Shown here: positions 1-9,142 of the stretch, piece by piece
Layout: each line of letters starts with the position of its first letter
How positions within the stretch are numbered: the stretch's first letter is position 1
NCBI GenBank assembly: GCA_038250235.1
Contig: JBBSCO010000009.1
Coordinates: 4,801 to 68,800 of the forward strand
Origin: JAAUTS01 sp038250235
Lineage (GTDB): Bacteria > Verrucomicrobiota > Verrucomicrobiia > Methylacidiphilales > JAAUTS01
Reading direction: 5' to 3'
DNA: 64,000 nt
Notes under the pieces: generated by a model
Databases searched by the model: none
Told to the model about the DNA's origin: nothing
The model's input: only the letters and a program-made list of their open reading frames with translations
Translations under genes and position numbers: made by a program

Positions 1-566
1 TTCAGGATTTCCGGGCCTCCGATTCCCGGGAAGAAATACTTGTTTCCCCCGGAAAAACCAACGACTTCATGGGGAAACACCGGCCCCATCACCACCAGCA
101 CATCGTAGTCAAAAACTTTCCGGTTAATGTCCACCGGAACATCCATCGAAAACAGCCCCCCCGAAAGTTCGCTGATCTCTTCCTTGGGAATAACCCCCAG
201 CCGATGTAAGCTCGGAGCCTGATCCCAGGTATGATTGAAAACCTCCACCCTGGAATACCTTCCGGCACGATCGTCCATCGTCCACTCCATGCGCTGAAGA
301 ATCGCCTCCTCACCCATGGCGGGATGCGTTCCCAGGGCGATCATGATATCCACCTTCGAAGCCGTCCCCTTCCCCTTGACCGCCGCATGAAAGGCTTTGA
401 ATAGTTGACCAACAGGCGCTGTTCTCGTGTTATCAGGAACTATCACCAGAACACGTTTTCCCGACAGCCCCGCCTCCGCCACATAGCTCTGCACCAACGA
501 CTCCACCTGATCCGGTGTCACGTCGCCACCCGCCCCTACCACTTGTTGCACGACTGTTTTATCCAT
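1..566 (-). CDS. LarA-like nickel-dependent racemase family protein, partial (3' end outside window)
   Basis: The reverse strand is open from an ATG at 566 to the window edge, giving 188 N-terminal residues. They show the LarA/DUF2088 pattern: DNTRTAP near residue 46, GTHPAM near residue 80 and HEVVGFSGGNKYFFPGIGG near the cut end. Characterised members of this family interconvert 2-hydroxy-acid enantiomers with a nickel-pincer cofactor. The downstream SDR, LacI and Gfo/Idh genes suggest that here it acts on a sugar acid or hydroxy acid, which is inference. The C-terminal half is not visible, so activity cannot be judged. Confidence 0.8.
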   Translation of the reverse strand, partial: MDKTVVQQVVGAGGDVTPDQVESLVQSYVAEAGLSGKRVLVIVPDNTRTAPVGQLFKAFHAAVKGKGTASKVDIMIALGTHPAMGEEAILQRMEWTMDDRAGRYSRVEVFNHTWDQAPSLHRLGVIPKEEISELSGGLFSMDVPVDINRKVFDYDVLVVMGPVFPHEVVGFSGGNKYFFPGIGGPEIL

Positions 567-618
567 CTTCTTTGCGTTCTTGGCGTCTTGGCGGCCTGGC
601 ATTAAAAAATCTTAGCTC

Positions 619-1428
619 TTAAATCGTCTGGCTGAGAAAGCCTCCGTCCACCTGAAGATCGGCTCCTGTTACAAAACTGCTGGCTTTCGAACTAGCCAGG
701 AAAACCACAGCTCCGCCCAGTTCCTCAGCTTTTCCAAAACGTTTCATCGGCGTGTGTCCCAGGATACTGGCGGCGCGTGGCGTCGGGCTGCCATCTTCAT
801 TGAAAAGCAACTTCTTATTCTGCTCCGCCGGAAAGAAGCCGGGCGTAATGGAATTGACCCTCACGCCATTGGGCGCCCATTCGCGGGCCAGGAACTGGGT
901 CAGGTTCTTGACCGCAGCCTTGGCGGCCGAATAGGAAACCACACGCGACAAAGGAAGATGGGCGGAAACACTGGCAATATTGATGATGCTTCCCTTCTTG
1001 TTCTTGACCATGGCCGCACCAAATACCTGACAAGGCAAAAGGGCTCCACCGATCAGGTTCAGGTCAAAATTAGCCCGCCAGTCTTCCGCCGTTATGGATT
1101 CGAAAGGATGTTCCGGTGTCACAGTCACCTTGGGATCATTCCCGCCAGCGGCGTTGACCAGAACCGTCGGCACACCGATCTGTTTCGTGATCGACTGCTC
1201 CAATCCCTTCAGGCTCTCCAGGCTGGAAGCGTCCGCGAGGAAGAGTGTCGCCTTCCCTCCTGCCGCCTTGATCCGATCCACACAGGCCTGGGCCCGATCG
1301 CAGTTGCGTCCCACCACGGCCACCGTCGCACCCGCCGCGCCAAGGGCTTCCGCCATGGCACCGCCCAGAACACCGGTCGCTCCTATCACCACAGCCACCT
1401 CATCACTCAGATCAAACAGATGACTCAT
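619..1428 (-). CDS. SDR family oxidoreductase (sugar-acid / D-mannonate oxidoreductase-like)
   Basis: This 269-residue classical short-chain dehydrogenase should use NAD(P) in the cytoplasm. It has the N-terminal nucleotide motif GATGVLGG (residues 17-24), the NAAGG motif, a catalytic Tyr-Lys in YSAAK and a C-terminal DGGFLSQ. The closest recalled groups are fructuronate/D-mannonate oxidoreductases and 2-deoxygluconate-type dehydrogenases, but the substrate cannot be read from sequence. It lies 11 bp downstream of the LacI gene and just before the LarA-like gene on the same strand, so the three probably form one operon. Confidence 0.85.
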   Translation of the reverse strand: MSHLFDLSDEVAVVIGATGVLGGAMAEALGAAGATVAVVGRNCDRAQACVDRIKAAGGKATLFLADASSLESLKGLEQSITKQIGVPTVLVNAAGGNDPKVTVTPEHPFESITAEDWRANFDLNLIGGALLPCQVFGAAMVKNKKGSIINIASVSAHLPLSRVVSYSAAKAAVKNLTQFLAREWAPNGVRVNSITPGFFPAEQNKKLLFNEDGSPTPRAASILGHTPMKRFGKAEELGGAVVFLASSKASSFVTGADLQVDGGFLSQTI

Positions 1429-1438
1429 ATCGTTTCTT

Positions 1439-2467
1439 TCATTTACTTGAGGGCCGGGCCGTCGATTTCCGAAAAATCAGCTTCGGCTTGAGACGCGTCT
1501 CTCGTTTATTATTCGCAGCATTCTTTTCAAAAAGGTAATCCACCGCCTTGTCCATCAGGTCGTCCACACGCGGATCCACCGTGGTCAGGGAAGGCTCAGA
1601 GTAGGCCGAGAATTCTTCATTGTCATACCCAACCAGGGAAATCTTTCCGGGAACTTTGATTTTTTTCGTGCGCAACACGGACAGCATCCCCAGGGCAATC
1701 TGGTCGTTCAATGCGATCACGGCTGTGGGTGCGGGCCTCAGAGCCATAATTTCCTCCGCCAAATCGGCCCCGAACTCAAAGTCGGAGCTCTTGCGCCTGC
1801 CCACCGGCATGAGGCGTATCCCACGATCCCAGACGAGCCCCTTTTTTATGGCAGCAGCCTTCAACCCTTTCAATCTCTGTCTTCCATACGATCCATCCGG
1901 ATCCACCCCGGCCACCACGATGTTCCTGTGCCCGAGCCCACACAAATGATCAAGGACCTGCTCCATGGCGTGTTCACGATCTGTCCTAACTACCATTCCA
2001 TAGTCAACACAAACCGGATCCACATGAACCACGGGAATAGACTCGCGCTGAAGCCCTTGAACCCAGGGATCCCCTGCTTTCCAGTCCGCCGCAAAGGTAA
2101 TCAAACCGGCCACCCGCAGACTCATGAAGTGCTGAAGGGCCTGATGATTGCTCTCCACCTTTTTTTCCACCAATGAAAACAGGGTTTGATAACCCATCCC
2201 GGCCAATCGTTGCTGCACATGCTCGATTTTCCCGGTCAGATTGAAAGTCACCAGATCCGGGAGAATAACCCCAACCATCCGGGTTCGTCCCCGCCTGAGT
2301 CCCTGGGCCAGCAGATTGGGGGAAAATCCGAGCTCCAGCGCTGCAGCCCGCACCCGCCCAGCCGTGGCACCATTCACCTCGGCATGACCGTTCAAAACCC
2401 GCGAAACCGTCCAGCGCGACAAACCCAGATACTCCGCCAATTGTTTGGTGGACTGAACGGATGCCAT
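1439..2467 (-). CDS. LacI-family transcriptional regulator
   Basis: A 342-residue regulator with an N-terminal LacI helix-turn-helix (QLAEYLGLSRWTVSRVLNG) followed by a periplasmic-binding-protein-like effector domain ending in a FRKST segment. The ATG at 2467 is chosen because it places the HTH at the usual distance from the N-terminus; an in-frame start at 2485 would add six residues. It diverges from the Gfo/Idh genes across an 86-bp region that carries an operator-like palindrome. It is therefore likely to repress both arms until a sugar or sugar acid binds. The effector is unknown. Confidence 0.9.
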   Translation of the reverse strand: MASVQSTKQLAEYLGLSRWTVSRVLNGHAEVNGATAGRVRAAALELGFSPNLLAQGLRRGRTRMVGVILPDLVTFNLTGKIEHVQQRLAGMGYQTLFSLVEKKVESNHQALQHFMSLRVAGLITFAADWKAGDPWVQGLQRESIPVVHVDPVCVDYGMVVRTDREHAMEQVLDHLCGLGHRNIVVAGVDPDGSYGRQRLKGLKAAAIKKGLVWDRGIRLMPVGRRKSSDFEFGADLAEEIMALRPAPTAVIALNDQIALGMLSVLRTKKIKVPGKISLVGYDNEEFSAYSEPSLTTVDPRVDDLMDKAVDYLFEKNAANNKRETRLKPKLIFRKSTARPSSK

Positions 2468-2482
2468 TGGTGAAAAAGCCTT

Positions 2483-2519
2483 CAAGAAGAATATTCCTAC
2501 ACGTGTTGGATTCTTCTTG
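2483..2519. promoter_or_regulatory. Candidate LacI-family operator in the divergent promoter region
   Basis: Two nested symmetric elements lie between the LacI gene and the first oxidoreductase gene. CAAGAAGAAT at 2483-2492 is mirrored exactly by ATTCTTCTTG at 2510-2519. Between them CCTACACGTGTTGG (2496-2509) is a near-perfect palindrome with a central CG, the usual form of a LacI-family operator. It lies about 30-45 bp from each start codon, well placed to control both directions. Binding by the adjacent regulator is inference. Confidence 0.55.
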
Positions 2520-2553
2520 TCAAGAACACAACTTTTATTATTCTGGCGTTCCT

Positions 2554-3639
2554 ATGTCATCCAAAGAAGGCCACGACTACGCTCCCTCCGGAAAACCCAA
2601 CCCTGTCGTCAAACCTGGCGAATTCGTCTTCGCCGCCGCCTACCTCGACCACGGCCATATCTACGGTCAGTGCAATGGATTGATCGAAGCCGGCGGCACT
2701 CTCAAGGTTGTTTACGATACCGATCCCAAACGGGCAGAAGGCTTTCAAGCCAAATACCCCCAGGTAAAGATAGTAAACAGCTTCGAGAAAATTCTCGAAG
2801 ACAAGGAAATCCAACTCGTTGCCGCAGCAGCAGTCCCTTCCGAACGCAGCCGCATTGGAAACGCAGTCCTCCAATCCGGCAAAGATTACTTCACCGACAA
2901 GAGCCCCTTCACCACTCTGGAACAACTGGCCGAAACAAAAAAAGTGGTCGCCGCCACCGGTAAAAAATACATGGTGTATTACAGCGAAAGGCTCCATGTC
3001 GAATCTGCCTGGTATGTTGGCGAACTGATCCAGCAAGGCGCGGTCGGGCAGGTCATTCAGGTCCTCAATCTGGCCCCGCACAAACTCAGCAAACCAAGCC
3101 GTCCCGACTGGTTTTTCGACAAAGCACAATACGGCGGCATCCTGACTGACATCGGTTCCCACCAATTTGAACAATTCCTCTCCTACACCGGAGCCAAGGA
3201 TGCCTCCATCAACTTTGCCCGCGTCGACAACTTTGCCAATACAGACAAGCCCGGTTTTGAGGATTTTGGTGAAGCCAGCCTGAAAGCGGACAATAACGCC
3301 TCCTATTATTGCCGACTCGACTGGTTCACCCCCAACGGCCTGCAAAGCTGGGGCGACGGACGCCTCTTCATCCTTGGCACACAGGGCTACATCGAAGTCC
3401 GCAAATACATGGATTTCACCCGTCAAACCGGCGGTGACCTTGTCCTCATAGCCGATCAAGAAAAAGAGCAACTCATTGATTGCAAAGGCAAAGTCGGCTT
3501 TCCCTACTTCGGCCAACTCATTCTCGACTGCCTCAACCGCACTGAAAAGGCCATGACCCAGGAACACGCCTTCAAAGCCAGCGAACTGGCCATGCTGGCC
3601 CAGAAAAAAGCAGACGAAACCAGAAGTCTTTCCCACTAA
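2554..3639 (+). CDS. Gfo/Idh/MocA family oxidoreductase
   Basis: A 361-residue two-domain NAD(P)-dependent sugar dehydrogenase family member. The first ATG in the frame (2461) lies inside the regulator gene, so the ATG at 2554 is preferred. The EKP motif of most family members is replaced by DKSP (in YFTDKSPF), a variant I associate with one Gfo/Idh subfamily. The C-terminal half contains the DIGSHQ motif expected to shape the active site. It is first in a run of four catabolic genes, 19 bp before the next. The substrate is unknown. Confidence 0.85.
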   Translation: MSSKEGHDYAPSGKPNPVVKPGEFVFAAAYLDHGHIYGQCNGLIEAGGTLKVVYDTDPKRAEGFQAKYPQVKIVNSFEKILEDKEIQLVAAAAVPSERSRIGNAVLQSGKDYFTDKSPFTTLEQLAETKKVVAATGKKYMVYYSERLHVESAWYVGELIQQGAVGQVIQVLNLAPHKLSKPSRPDWFFDKAQYGGILTDIGSHQFEQFLSYTGAKDASINFARVDNFANTDKPGFEDFGEASLKADNNASYYCRLDWFTPNGLQSWGDGRLFILGTQGYIEVRKYMDFTRQTGGDLVLIADQEKEQLIDCKGKVGFPYFGQLILDCLNRTEKAMTQEHAFKASELAMLAQKKADETRSLSH

Positions 3640-3658
3640 TCATCCAACCACCTCCTCT

Positions 3659-4849
3659 ATGTCCTCCAAAAAGAAATCCTCCCCACCCAAATCCAAGATT
3701 GTCCGCTTTGGCATCGTCGGTCTCGGCAACATGGGCAGCAACCACGCCTCCGTCCTCCTCGCCAACAAAATTCCCGGCGCGATTTTGTCTGCTGTCTGCG
3801 ATATCAACGCTTCCAAACTCACCAATTATCCCCAACTTAAAACCTTTTCCGATTCCGCAAAAATGATCCGCTCCGGCGAAATAGATGCCATCCTGATCGC
3901 CACCCCCCACTACGACCACACCACGATCGGGATCGATGCCCTCAAACAAGGCCTGCATGTTCTGGTGGAAAAACCCCTCTCCGTCCACAAAGCCGACTGC
4001 GAACGCCTCATCGCTGCCCACAAAAACAAAAAGCAGATCTTCGCCGCGATGTTCAATCAGCGCACCGACGCCTACTATCAAAAAGTGCGCGAGTTGGTTC
4101 ATGGGGGCGAACTCGGTCAGATCCGCCGCATCAACTGGATCATCACCGACTGGTTCCGCACCGAAGCCTATTACGCATCCGGCGGATGGCGTGCCACTTG
4201 GGGAGGTGAAGGCGGCGGCGTTCTTCTGAACCAGTGCCCTCACAACCTCGACCTGTATCAATGGATCTTCGGTCTTCCTGACAAAGTGCGGGGCTTTTGT
4301 AAGATCGGACGTTACCACAACATCGAAGTGGAAGACGACGTGACCGCCTACTTTGAATACAAAAACGGCACCACCGGCGTCTTCATCACCTCCACCGGCG
4401 AAGCCCCCGGCACCAACCGACTGGAAATTACCGGCGAGCGCGGAAAGCTCGTGCTGGAAAACAATCTGCTAAGCTACAGTCGGAATGTAACCCCGATGTC
4501 CGAGTTCAGCAGCAGCACCCGTGAATCCTTCAGCCGTCCCGAGGTCTGGAACGTCGAGATCCCATCCCCGGCCAATCACGGAGAACAACATACAGGCATC
4601 ATGAAAAACTTCACCAATGCCATTCTCAAAGGTGAGAAGCTCCTTTCCCCAGCCCCCGAAGGCATCCGCTCGGTCGAACTGGGCAATGCCATCCTGATGT
4701 CCTCCTTCAGCGGAGAAACCGTTGAGATGCCCCTATCTGGAGCCAGATACGAGAAACTCCTAAAAACGCTCATTGCCAAATCCCGCTTCAAAAAGAAAGT
4801 GGTCAAAAAAGCGGTGGCAAAGGATTTCACCAGCTCCTTCGGAAAATAA
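3659..4849 (+). CDS. Gfo/Idh/MocA family oxidoreductase (tandem paralogue 1)
   Basis: 396 residues. The N-terminal Rossmann fold starts at FGIVGLGNMGS (about residues 16-26), the EKP motif is intact in HVLVEKPLSVHKADC, and the C-terminal half has the NQCPHNLDL segment. The short Lys/Ser-rich N-terminus before the Rossmann fold is not part of the domain. It is clearly a paralogue of the next gene: the two share nearly identical stretches around the EKP motif and the FNQRTD region. They probably act on related polyols or sugars. Confidence 0.88.
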   Translation: MSSKKKSSPPKSKIVRFGIVGLGNMGSNHASVLLANKIPGAILSAVCDINASKLTNYPQLKTFSDSAKMIRSGEIDAILIATPHYDHTTIGIDALKQGLHVLVEKPLSVHKADCERLIAAHKNKKQIFAAMFNQRTDAYYQKVRELVHGGELGQIRRINWIITDWFRTEAYYASGGWRATWGGEGGGVLLNQCPHNLDLYQWIFGLPDKVRGFCKIGRYHNIEVEDDVTAYFEYKNGTTGVFITSTGEAPGTNRLEITGERGKLVLENNLLSYSRNVTPMSEFSSSTRESFSRPEVWNVEIPSPANHGEQHTGIMKNFTNAILKGEKLLSPAPEGIRSVELGNAILMSSFSGETVEMPLSGARYEKLLKTLIAKSRFKKKVVKKAVAKDFTSSFGK

Positions 4850-4905
4850 TCCTTAAAATGTGTGTATATTCCTAGCGAACGAAGTTCCGCTATTTATCGG
4901 AGTAA

Positions 4906-6087
4906 GTGGTTAATTTTTTTCTATCCGTGAGAACAAAGCAGAAAGTCCGTCTTGGCATCGTAGGCATCGGCAGCATGGGAAGCCACCATGCGCGTGTCGT
5001 TGCCCAAAACAAGATTCCAGGCTGCCATTTGGCAGGCATTTGTGACACCGACGCCTCCCGCCTCAGTCCCTTTCCGGATATCCCCCATTTCTCCGACTCT
5101 AACCGGATGATCCGTTCCGGCACCCTGGACGCACTACTTATCTGCACCCCCCATTATTCGCACACCAGCATCGGCATTGTTGCCCTAAAGGCAGGCCTGC
5201 ATGTCCTGGTGGAAAAACCCATCTCGGTCCATAAAGCCGACTGCGAACGCCTCATCGCGGCCCACAATAACAAGAAGCAAATTTTTGCGGCCATGTTCAA
5301 CCAGCGGACAGACCCCCGCTATCAAAAGATACGCAGCATGGTGCAAGGAGGTGAACTCGGACACATACAACGTGTGCAATGGACGGTCACCGACTGGTTC
5401 CGCTCCCAGGCCTACTACGATTCCGGTGGTTGGCGTGCCACCTGGGCGGGTGAGGGAGGCGGCGTTCTGCTCAACCAATGCGTCCACAACATCGACCTCT
5501 TTCAATGGATCTTTGGGATGCCGTCCAAAGTCCGCGCCCTCTGCAAAATCGGCCACTACCACAAGATCGAAGTCGAAGACGAAGTCACCGCCTTCCTGGA
5601 ATACAAAAACGGTTGCAGCGCGGTTCTAACCACCTCCACCGGCGAGGCCCCCGGGGTAAACCGCCTGGAAATTGCCGGTGATCTGGGTCGTCTCACTCTG
5701 GAAGACGGAACTCTCACCTTCCTGAAAAACAAAGTCCCCACATCCCTTCACCTCCGCACGACGAAAGAAGGCTATGAAACACCGTCTGTAGAAAAGAAAA
5801 CGTATTCCTTCAAAAACAAAGGGGAACAACACGCTGGCATTCTGAAAAATTTCACCAAGGCCATTCTGAAACGAGAGAACCTTCTCTCCCCCGCGCGTGA
5901 GGGCATCCACTCCGTGGAACTCATCAATGCCATGCTCTTGTCGTCTTTCGAGGACAAAACCATCTCCCTGCCTCTCTCCTCCATACGTTATGCCACGTTC
6001 CTGAAAAAACTTATTTCCAAATCCAAAAACAAAACAAAAGTCCGGCACTACAAAGGCCGGTCCGGAAACTATCTCGCCAATTGCTAA
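4906..6087 (+). CDS. Gfo/Idh/MocA family oxidoreductase (tandem paralogue 2)
   Basis: 393 residues if translation starts at GTG 4906; a second GTG at 4927 would remove seven residues and cannot be excluded. The Rossmann motif GIVGIGSMGS, the EKP motif (HVLVEKPISVHKADC) and NQCVHNIDLFQW are all present. The similarity to the preceding gene over its whole length points to a local tandem duplication. The two copies differ most in the N-terminus and in the last third, so they may differ in substrate. Confidence 0.87.
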   Translation: MVNFFLSVRTKQKVRLGIVGIGSMGSHHARVVAQNKIPGCHLAGICDTDASRLSPFPDIPHFSDSNRMIRSGTLDALLICTPHYSHTSIGIVALKAGLHVLVEKPISVHKADCERLIAAHNNKKQIFAAMFNQRTDPRYQKIRSMVQGGELGHIQRVQWTVTDWFRSQAYYDSGGWRATWAGEGGGVLLNQCVHNIDLFQWIFGMPSKVRALCKIGHYHKIEVEDEVTAFLEYKNGCSAVLTTSTGEAPGVNRLEIAGDLGRLTLEDGTLTFLKNKVPTSLHLRTTKEGYETPSVEKKTYSFKNKGEQHAGILKNFTKAILKRENLLSPAREGIHSVELINAMLLSSFEDKTISLPLSSIRYATFLKKLISKSKNKTKVRHYKGRSGNYLANC

Positions 6088-6116
6088 CATTAAATCAACC
6101 CCTAAATACCACATCC

Positions 6117-6887
6117 ATGAAAATCAGCCAAATCGCCGCCCAACTTTACACCTGCCGTGATCTCACCAAGACCCCGTCCGATATCGCCAAAACCCTCAAA
6201 CGCGTCCGCCAAGTGGGTTACACCGCCGTTCAGGTCAGCGGTATGGGTCCCATCGCTGAGGAAGAACTGATCAAAATCCTCGATGGTGAAGGCCTCGTCT
6301 GCTGCGCCACCCATGAAAACGGAGATAAAATCCGTAACGAGACCCAATGGGTGATTGATCGTCTCTCCAAACTGAACTGCAAACTGACGGCCTATCCCTG
6401 GCCCGCCGGAGTGGAAATGAATGATTTAAATAGTCTCAAGTCGCTCTGTCAGGATCTGGATAAGGCGGGAGAATTGATGGCCGCTGCCGGACAAACGCTG
6501 GCCTACCACAACCACGGTATTGAATTCGTCAAAACCAACAACGTGCCCGCCCTCGATTACATCTACAACCACACCAACCCGAAATTCGTCCAAGGCGAAC
6601 CTGACACCTACTGGATCCATTACGGCGGGGGCGACAACGTCGAGTGGTGCCAAAAACTTAAAAACCGCCTGCCTATGATCCATTTGAAGGATTACCGCTT
6701 CACCATGGAGAATAAACCGGAGTTCTGCGAGATCGGCAACGGCACTCTCAACTTTAAAGCCATCATCGCTGCCGCTGAGGCTTCGGGCTGTCAATGGTTC
6801 ATCGTGGAGCAGGACAGCACCCCTGGTGATCCTGTTGATTCGCTCGAAGCAAGTTTCCGGTATATCCAGGAAAACCTGGTTTCCTGA
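6117..6887 (+). CDS. Sugar phosphate isomerase/epimerase (xylose-isomerase-like TIM barrel)
   Basis: A 256-residue AP-endonuclease-2/xylose-isomerase-like barrel. The ATG at 6117 is chosen because the protein then begins MKISQIAAQLYT, the normal family start; an upstream in-frame start at 6081 overlaps the previous gene. Candidate metal ligands are in AYHNHGIEF, GEPDTYWIHYGG, MIHLKDY and IVEQD near the end. Such enzymes commonly accompany Gfo/Idh dehydrogenases in inositol and sugar catabolism. It is the last gene of the catabolic run. Confidence 0.85.
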   Translation: MKISQIAAQLYTCRDLTKTPSDIAKTLKRVRQVGYTAVQVSGMGPIAEEELIKILDGEGLVCCATHENGDKIRNETQWVIDRLSKLNCKLTAYPWPAGVEMNDLNSLKSLCQDLDKAGELMAAAGQTLAYHNHGIEFVKTNNVPALDYIYNHTNPKFVQGEPDTYWIHYGGGDNVEWCQKLKNRLPMIHLKDYRFTMENKPEFCEIGNGTLNFKAIIAAAEASGCQWFIVEQDSTPGDPVDSLEASFRYIQENLVS

Positions 6888-7015
6888 CCACTCTCTCCAA
6901 GCCATCCTGGGTATAACAGTGGAACCACAGGCCATGTCTAGAAGACAGTCTCTCTGCTAGATGAAGTTTTTTCCTGTGGATTCTTCATTGCACTCAGGTT
7001 GACGAAACAACAAAA

Positions 7016-7041
7016 AAGCCGGACCTTTAAAAGTCCGGCTT
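7016..7041. terminator. Bidirectional rho-independent terminator
   Basis: A 9-bp perfect stem AAGCCGGAC / GTCCGGCTT encloses an 8-nt loop. It is followed by a T-rich run on the plus strand and by TTTTTTG on the minus strand. It sits between the convergent isomerase and rhodanese genes and can stop transcription from both sides. The 128 bp upstream of it (6888-7015) show no gene. Confidence 0.85.
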
Positions 7042-7064
7042 ATTTGTTTTAAGAAGGCAATTGT

Positions 7065-7460
7065 TTACTTGGCCATTTCCAGGGATTCTTTTTTGTCTTT
7101 CCAGCCAGCCAGTCCACCGGAGTAATGCTTCACGTTGGTGTAACCCAAGTCCATGGCAGCCTGCGCTCCCTTGGCATAGGCACCGCAGTTTTCATTGCTG
7201 CAATACGCCACAATCAGGGCATCTTTTTCTTTGGGCAGAAGCTTGGCCAGGTCAGCTTTCTGCGATTGGAAATCGATGGAGCCGGGAATGTGTCCTTCTT
7301 TGTAGGAGGATGATCCATTTACATCGATCAGGGTTACTTTGCCTTCTGCCATGGCCTTTTTCAGATCGTCATGTTTGATATCGGCAATTTTATTGTCTTT
7401 GGCCTGGACCACAAAAGCGGTCAGGAGTGTCATACAGAGCAGCGCGAGTAGTTTTTTCAT
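7065..7460 (-). CDS. Exported rhodanese-domain protein
   Basis: 131 residues. A signal peptide (MKKLLALLCMTLLTAFVVQA) suggests periplasmic location. The single rhodanese domain includes GHIPGSIDF near residues 56-64 and a catalytic Cys87 in the loop CSNENC, followed by the conserved GYTNVKHYSGGLAGW end. Such proteins carry persulfide sulfur on the cysteine; the acceptor is unknown. It has its own terminator downstream and lies 54 bp after the lipA stop codon, so it could be co-transcribed with lipA. Confidence 0.88.
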   Translation of the reverse strand: MKKLLALLCMTLLTAFVVQAKDNKIADIKHDDLKKAMAEGKVTLIDVNGSSSYKEGHIPGSIDFQSQKADLAKLLPKEKDALIVAYCSNENCGAYAKGAQAAMDLGYTNVKHYSGGLAGWKDKKESLEMAK

Positions 7461-7514
7461 ACTCTACTTGGACGGCAGGAGCAGGCGTTTTATTCCACTA
7501 TTCTTTTAGGCAAG

Positions 7515-8429
7515 TCAAACGACCACGTTATCAAGCACTTGCAGCTTCTCTTTTTTTCGTTTGTCGAGAATGTAATGGGCCGATTGCTCATCCGCATGGT
7601 AGGAACTGCGGACCAACGGAGCACTTTCCACAATGCCAAAACCAAGACTTAAGGCGCGTTCTTTCCACCGCACAAATTCTTCCGGCGTCACCCATCGATC
7701 CACGGGAAGATGTTGGGGACTGGGCTGGAGATATTGCCCCAAGGTCAGAATATCCGTTCCGATGGCCACCAAATCGCGCAGAACCACATCCAATTCATCT
7801 TCCATCTCTCCGATGCCCAACATGATGCTGGTCTTGGTGATGAATCCCCGTTCCTTGGAACGGCGCAGCATTTCCACGCTGCGTTCATACCTGGCCTGGG
7901 GGCGCACCATTTTGTGCAGGCGCGGAACAGTCTCCACATTGTGATTAAGAATATCCGGCTTGGCATCCAACACCCGGTAGAGATCTTCCCAGTGTGCTTT
8001 GAAGTCGGGAATCAAAACCTCGATGCTGCATTCCGGGTTTTCGTTCCGCACCGCCCGGATGGTTCTCGCCCATATTTCCGAGCCACCATCCTTCAGGTCA
8101 TCACGGGCCACCGAAGTGATCACCGCATGTTTCAGGCCCATAATCTTGACCGCCTCCGCCACACGGGCCGGTTCCGCCCAATCCGTCGTGGGAGGTTTTC
8201 CAGTATCCACCGCACAGAATCCGCAGGAGCGGGTACAAGTGTTACCCAAAATCATGATTGTCGCTGTCCCCCGGCTCCAGCATTCACCCAGATTCGGACA
8301 ATGGGCACTCTGGCAAACCGTATGAAGCGCGTTTTTGTCGACCAAAGCCTTGACCTTGGCATACTCCTTCCCTCCGGGAATTTTCGCTTTCAACCAGGAA
8401 GGCTTGCGCTCTTTAGGATCAACAGGCAT
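7515..8429 (-). CDS. lipA: Lipoyl synthase
   Basis: A 304-residue radical-SAM enzyme that inserts two sulfur atoms into protein-bound octanoyl groups to make lipoyl cofactor. The auxiliary cluster cysteines are 39, 44 and 50 (CQSAHCPNLGEC), and the radical-SAM CxxxCxxC is C65, C69, C72 (CTRSCGFC). The ATG at 8429 gives normal family length; the in-frame start at 8519 would add 30 unconserved residues. The nearby pyruvate dehydrogenase genes encode a lipoyl protein, so the grouping makes functional sense. Confidence 0.96.
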   Translation of the reverse strand: MPVDPKERKPSWLKAKIPGGKEYAKVKALVDKNALHTVCQSAHCPNLGECWSRGTATIMILGNTCTRSCGFCAVDTGKPPTTDWAEPARVAEAVKIMGLKHAVITSVARDDLKDGGSEIWARTIRAVRNENPECSIEVLIPDFKAHWEDLYRVLDAKPDILNHNVETVPRLHKMVRPQARYERSVEMLRRSKERGFITKTSIMLGIGEMEDELDVVLRDLVAIGTDILTLGQYLQPSPQHLPVDRWVTPEEFVRWKERALSLGFGIVESAPLVRSSYHADEQSAHYILDKRKKEKLQVLDNVVV

Positions 8430-9142
8430 CGGATATGAGAATAGCAACGAAAGTTCCAGATTCAACCCCAATTGAGCATGCTTTACAGTTTGAAGATTCA
8501 ACCGGGGGCGACTTCTCATCCGATCAGATTTTTTTGTGGGTTTTAGTGTAGAGTTGCAAAATGTCTGAAGAATCCAGGCCTATCGATTGAAGTTGGTTGA
8601 ATTCAATGTGTTTCCTGCTTCTGAGCCTGTGTTTACGGGTTAACCGCTCATTCCGGGTCATCCGCTGACTCGGACTTGCCCCAGGCACTAAGCCATGACC
8701 AGGCTTGCAGCACGGCTCAATCCCATCTCCTTACGTAGCAAAGCCGAATAAGTCAAAAGTTGTTTTTTACTCCACATGGTTTGCCCACCATTACAGACCT
8801 GAGACAACAAATAATTTCGAATAAAATGAATCTAAAAAACAATCGCTTGTTTCACTTAAATGACGTTTTTAACGGAGCTTTCCGTAACCAATCGTCTTGC
8901 CAACCCAAAATTCGAGATCAGGAATGTCCCGACGCAAATTGCGCTGAGCGGAACCATCATCAATTGCTTTAATCAGAGCTTCTGCGGTTTTACAGCAAGC
9001 AGTTCGTGTGTCGTCCGGCCAAAGAATTCTCTCCCTATGTCGCTCACAGTATGGAACTTGTCGATTTTGGAGCCGTTTGGCAATATGTTGTTAACTAGCA
9101 TCAACCCCCGTTTTCTGGCAACTTGAACCTGTAAGCGGAACT
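8430..9142. other. Long intergenic region without a convincing gene
   Basis: About 700 bp between lipA and the Panacea antitoxin. Short open frames exist on both strands, but none has a recognisable family, good start context or coding character. On the minus strand, segments around 8865-9070 read as short protein-like fragments interrupted by stops, which could be remnants of a lost gene. The A/T content is higher than in the neighbouring genes. No tRNA or riboswitch was recognised. Confidence 0.5.

Noticed and set aside
2557..3636. 359-residue minus-strand open frame opposite the first Gfo/Idh gene
   Set aside because: Fully antisense to a well-supported gene and without any recognisable motif; it arises from the codon bias of the real gene.
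8760..9126. Plus-strand frames between lipA and the Panacea antitoxin
   Set aside because: No motif, poor start context and different frames from the antitoxin; they do not supply its N-terminus.
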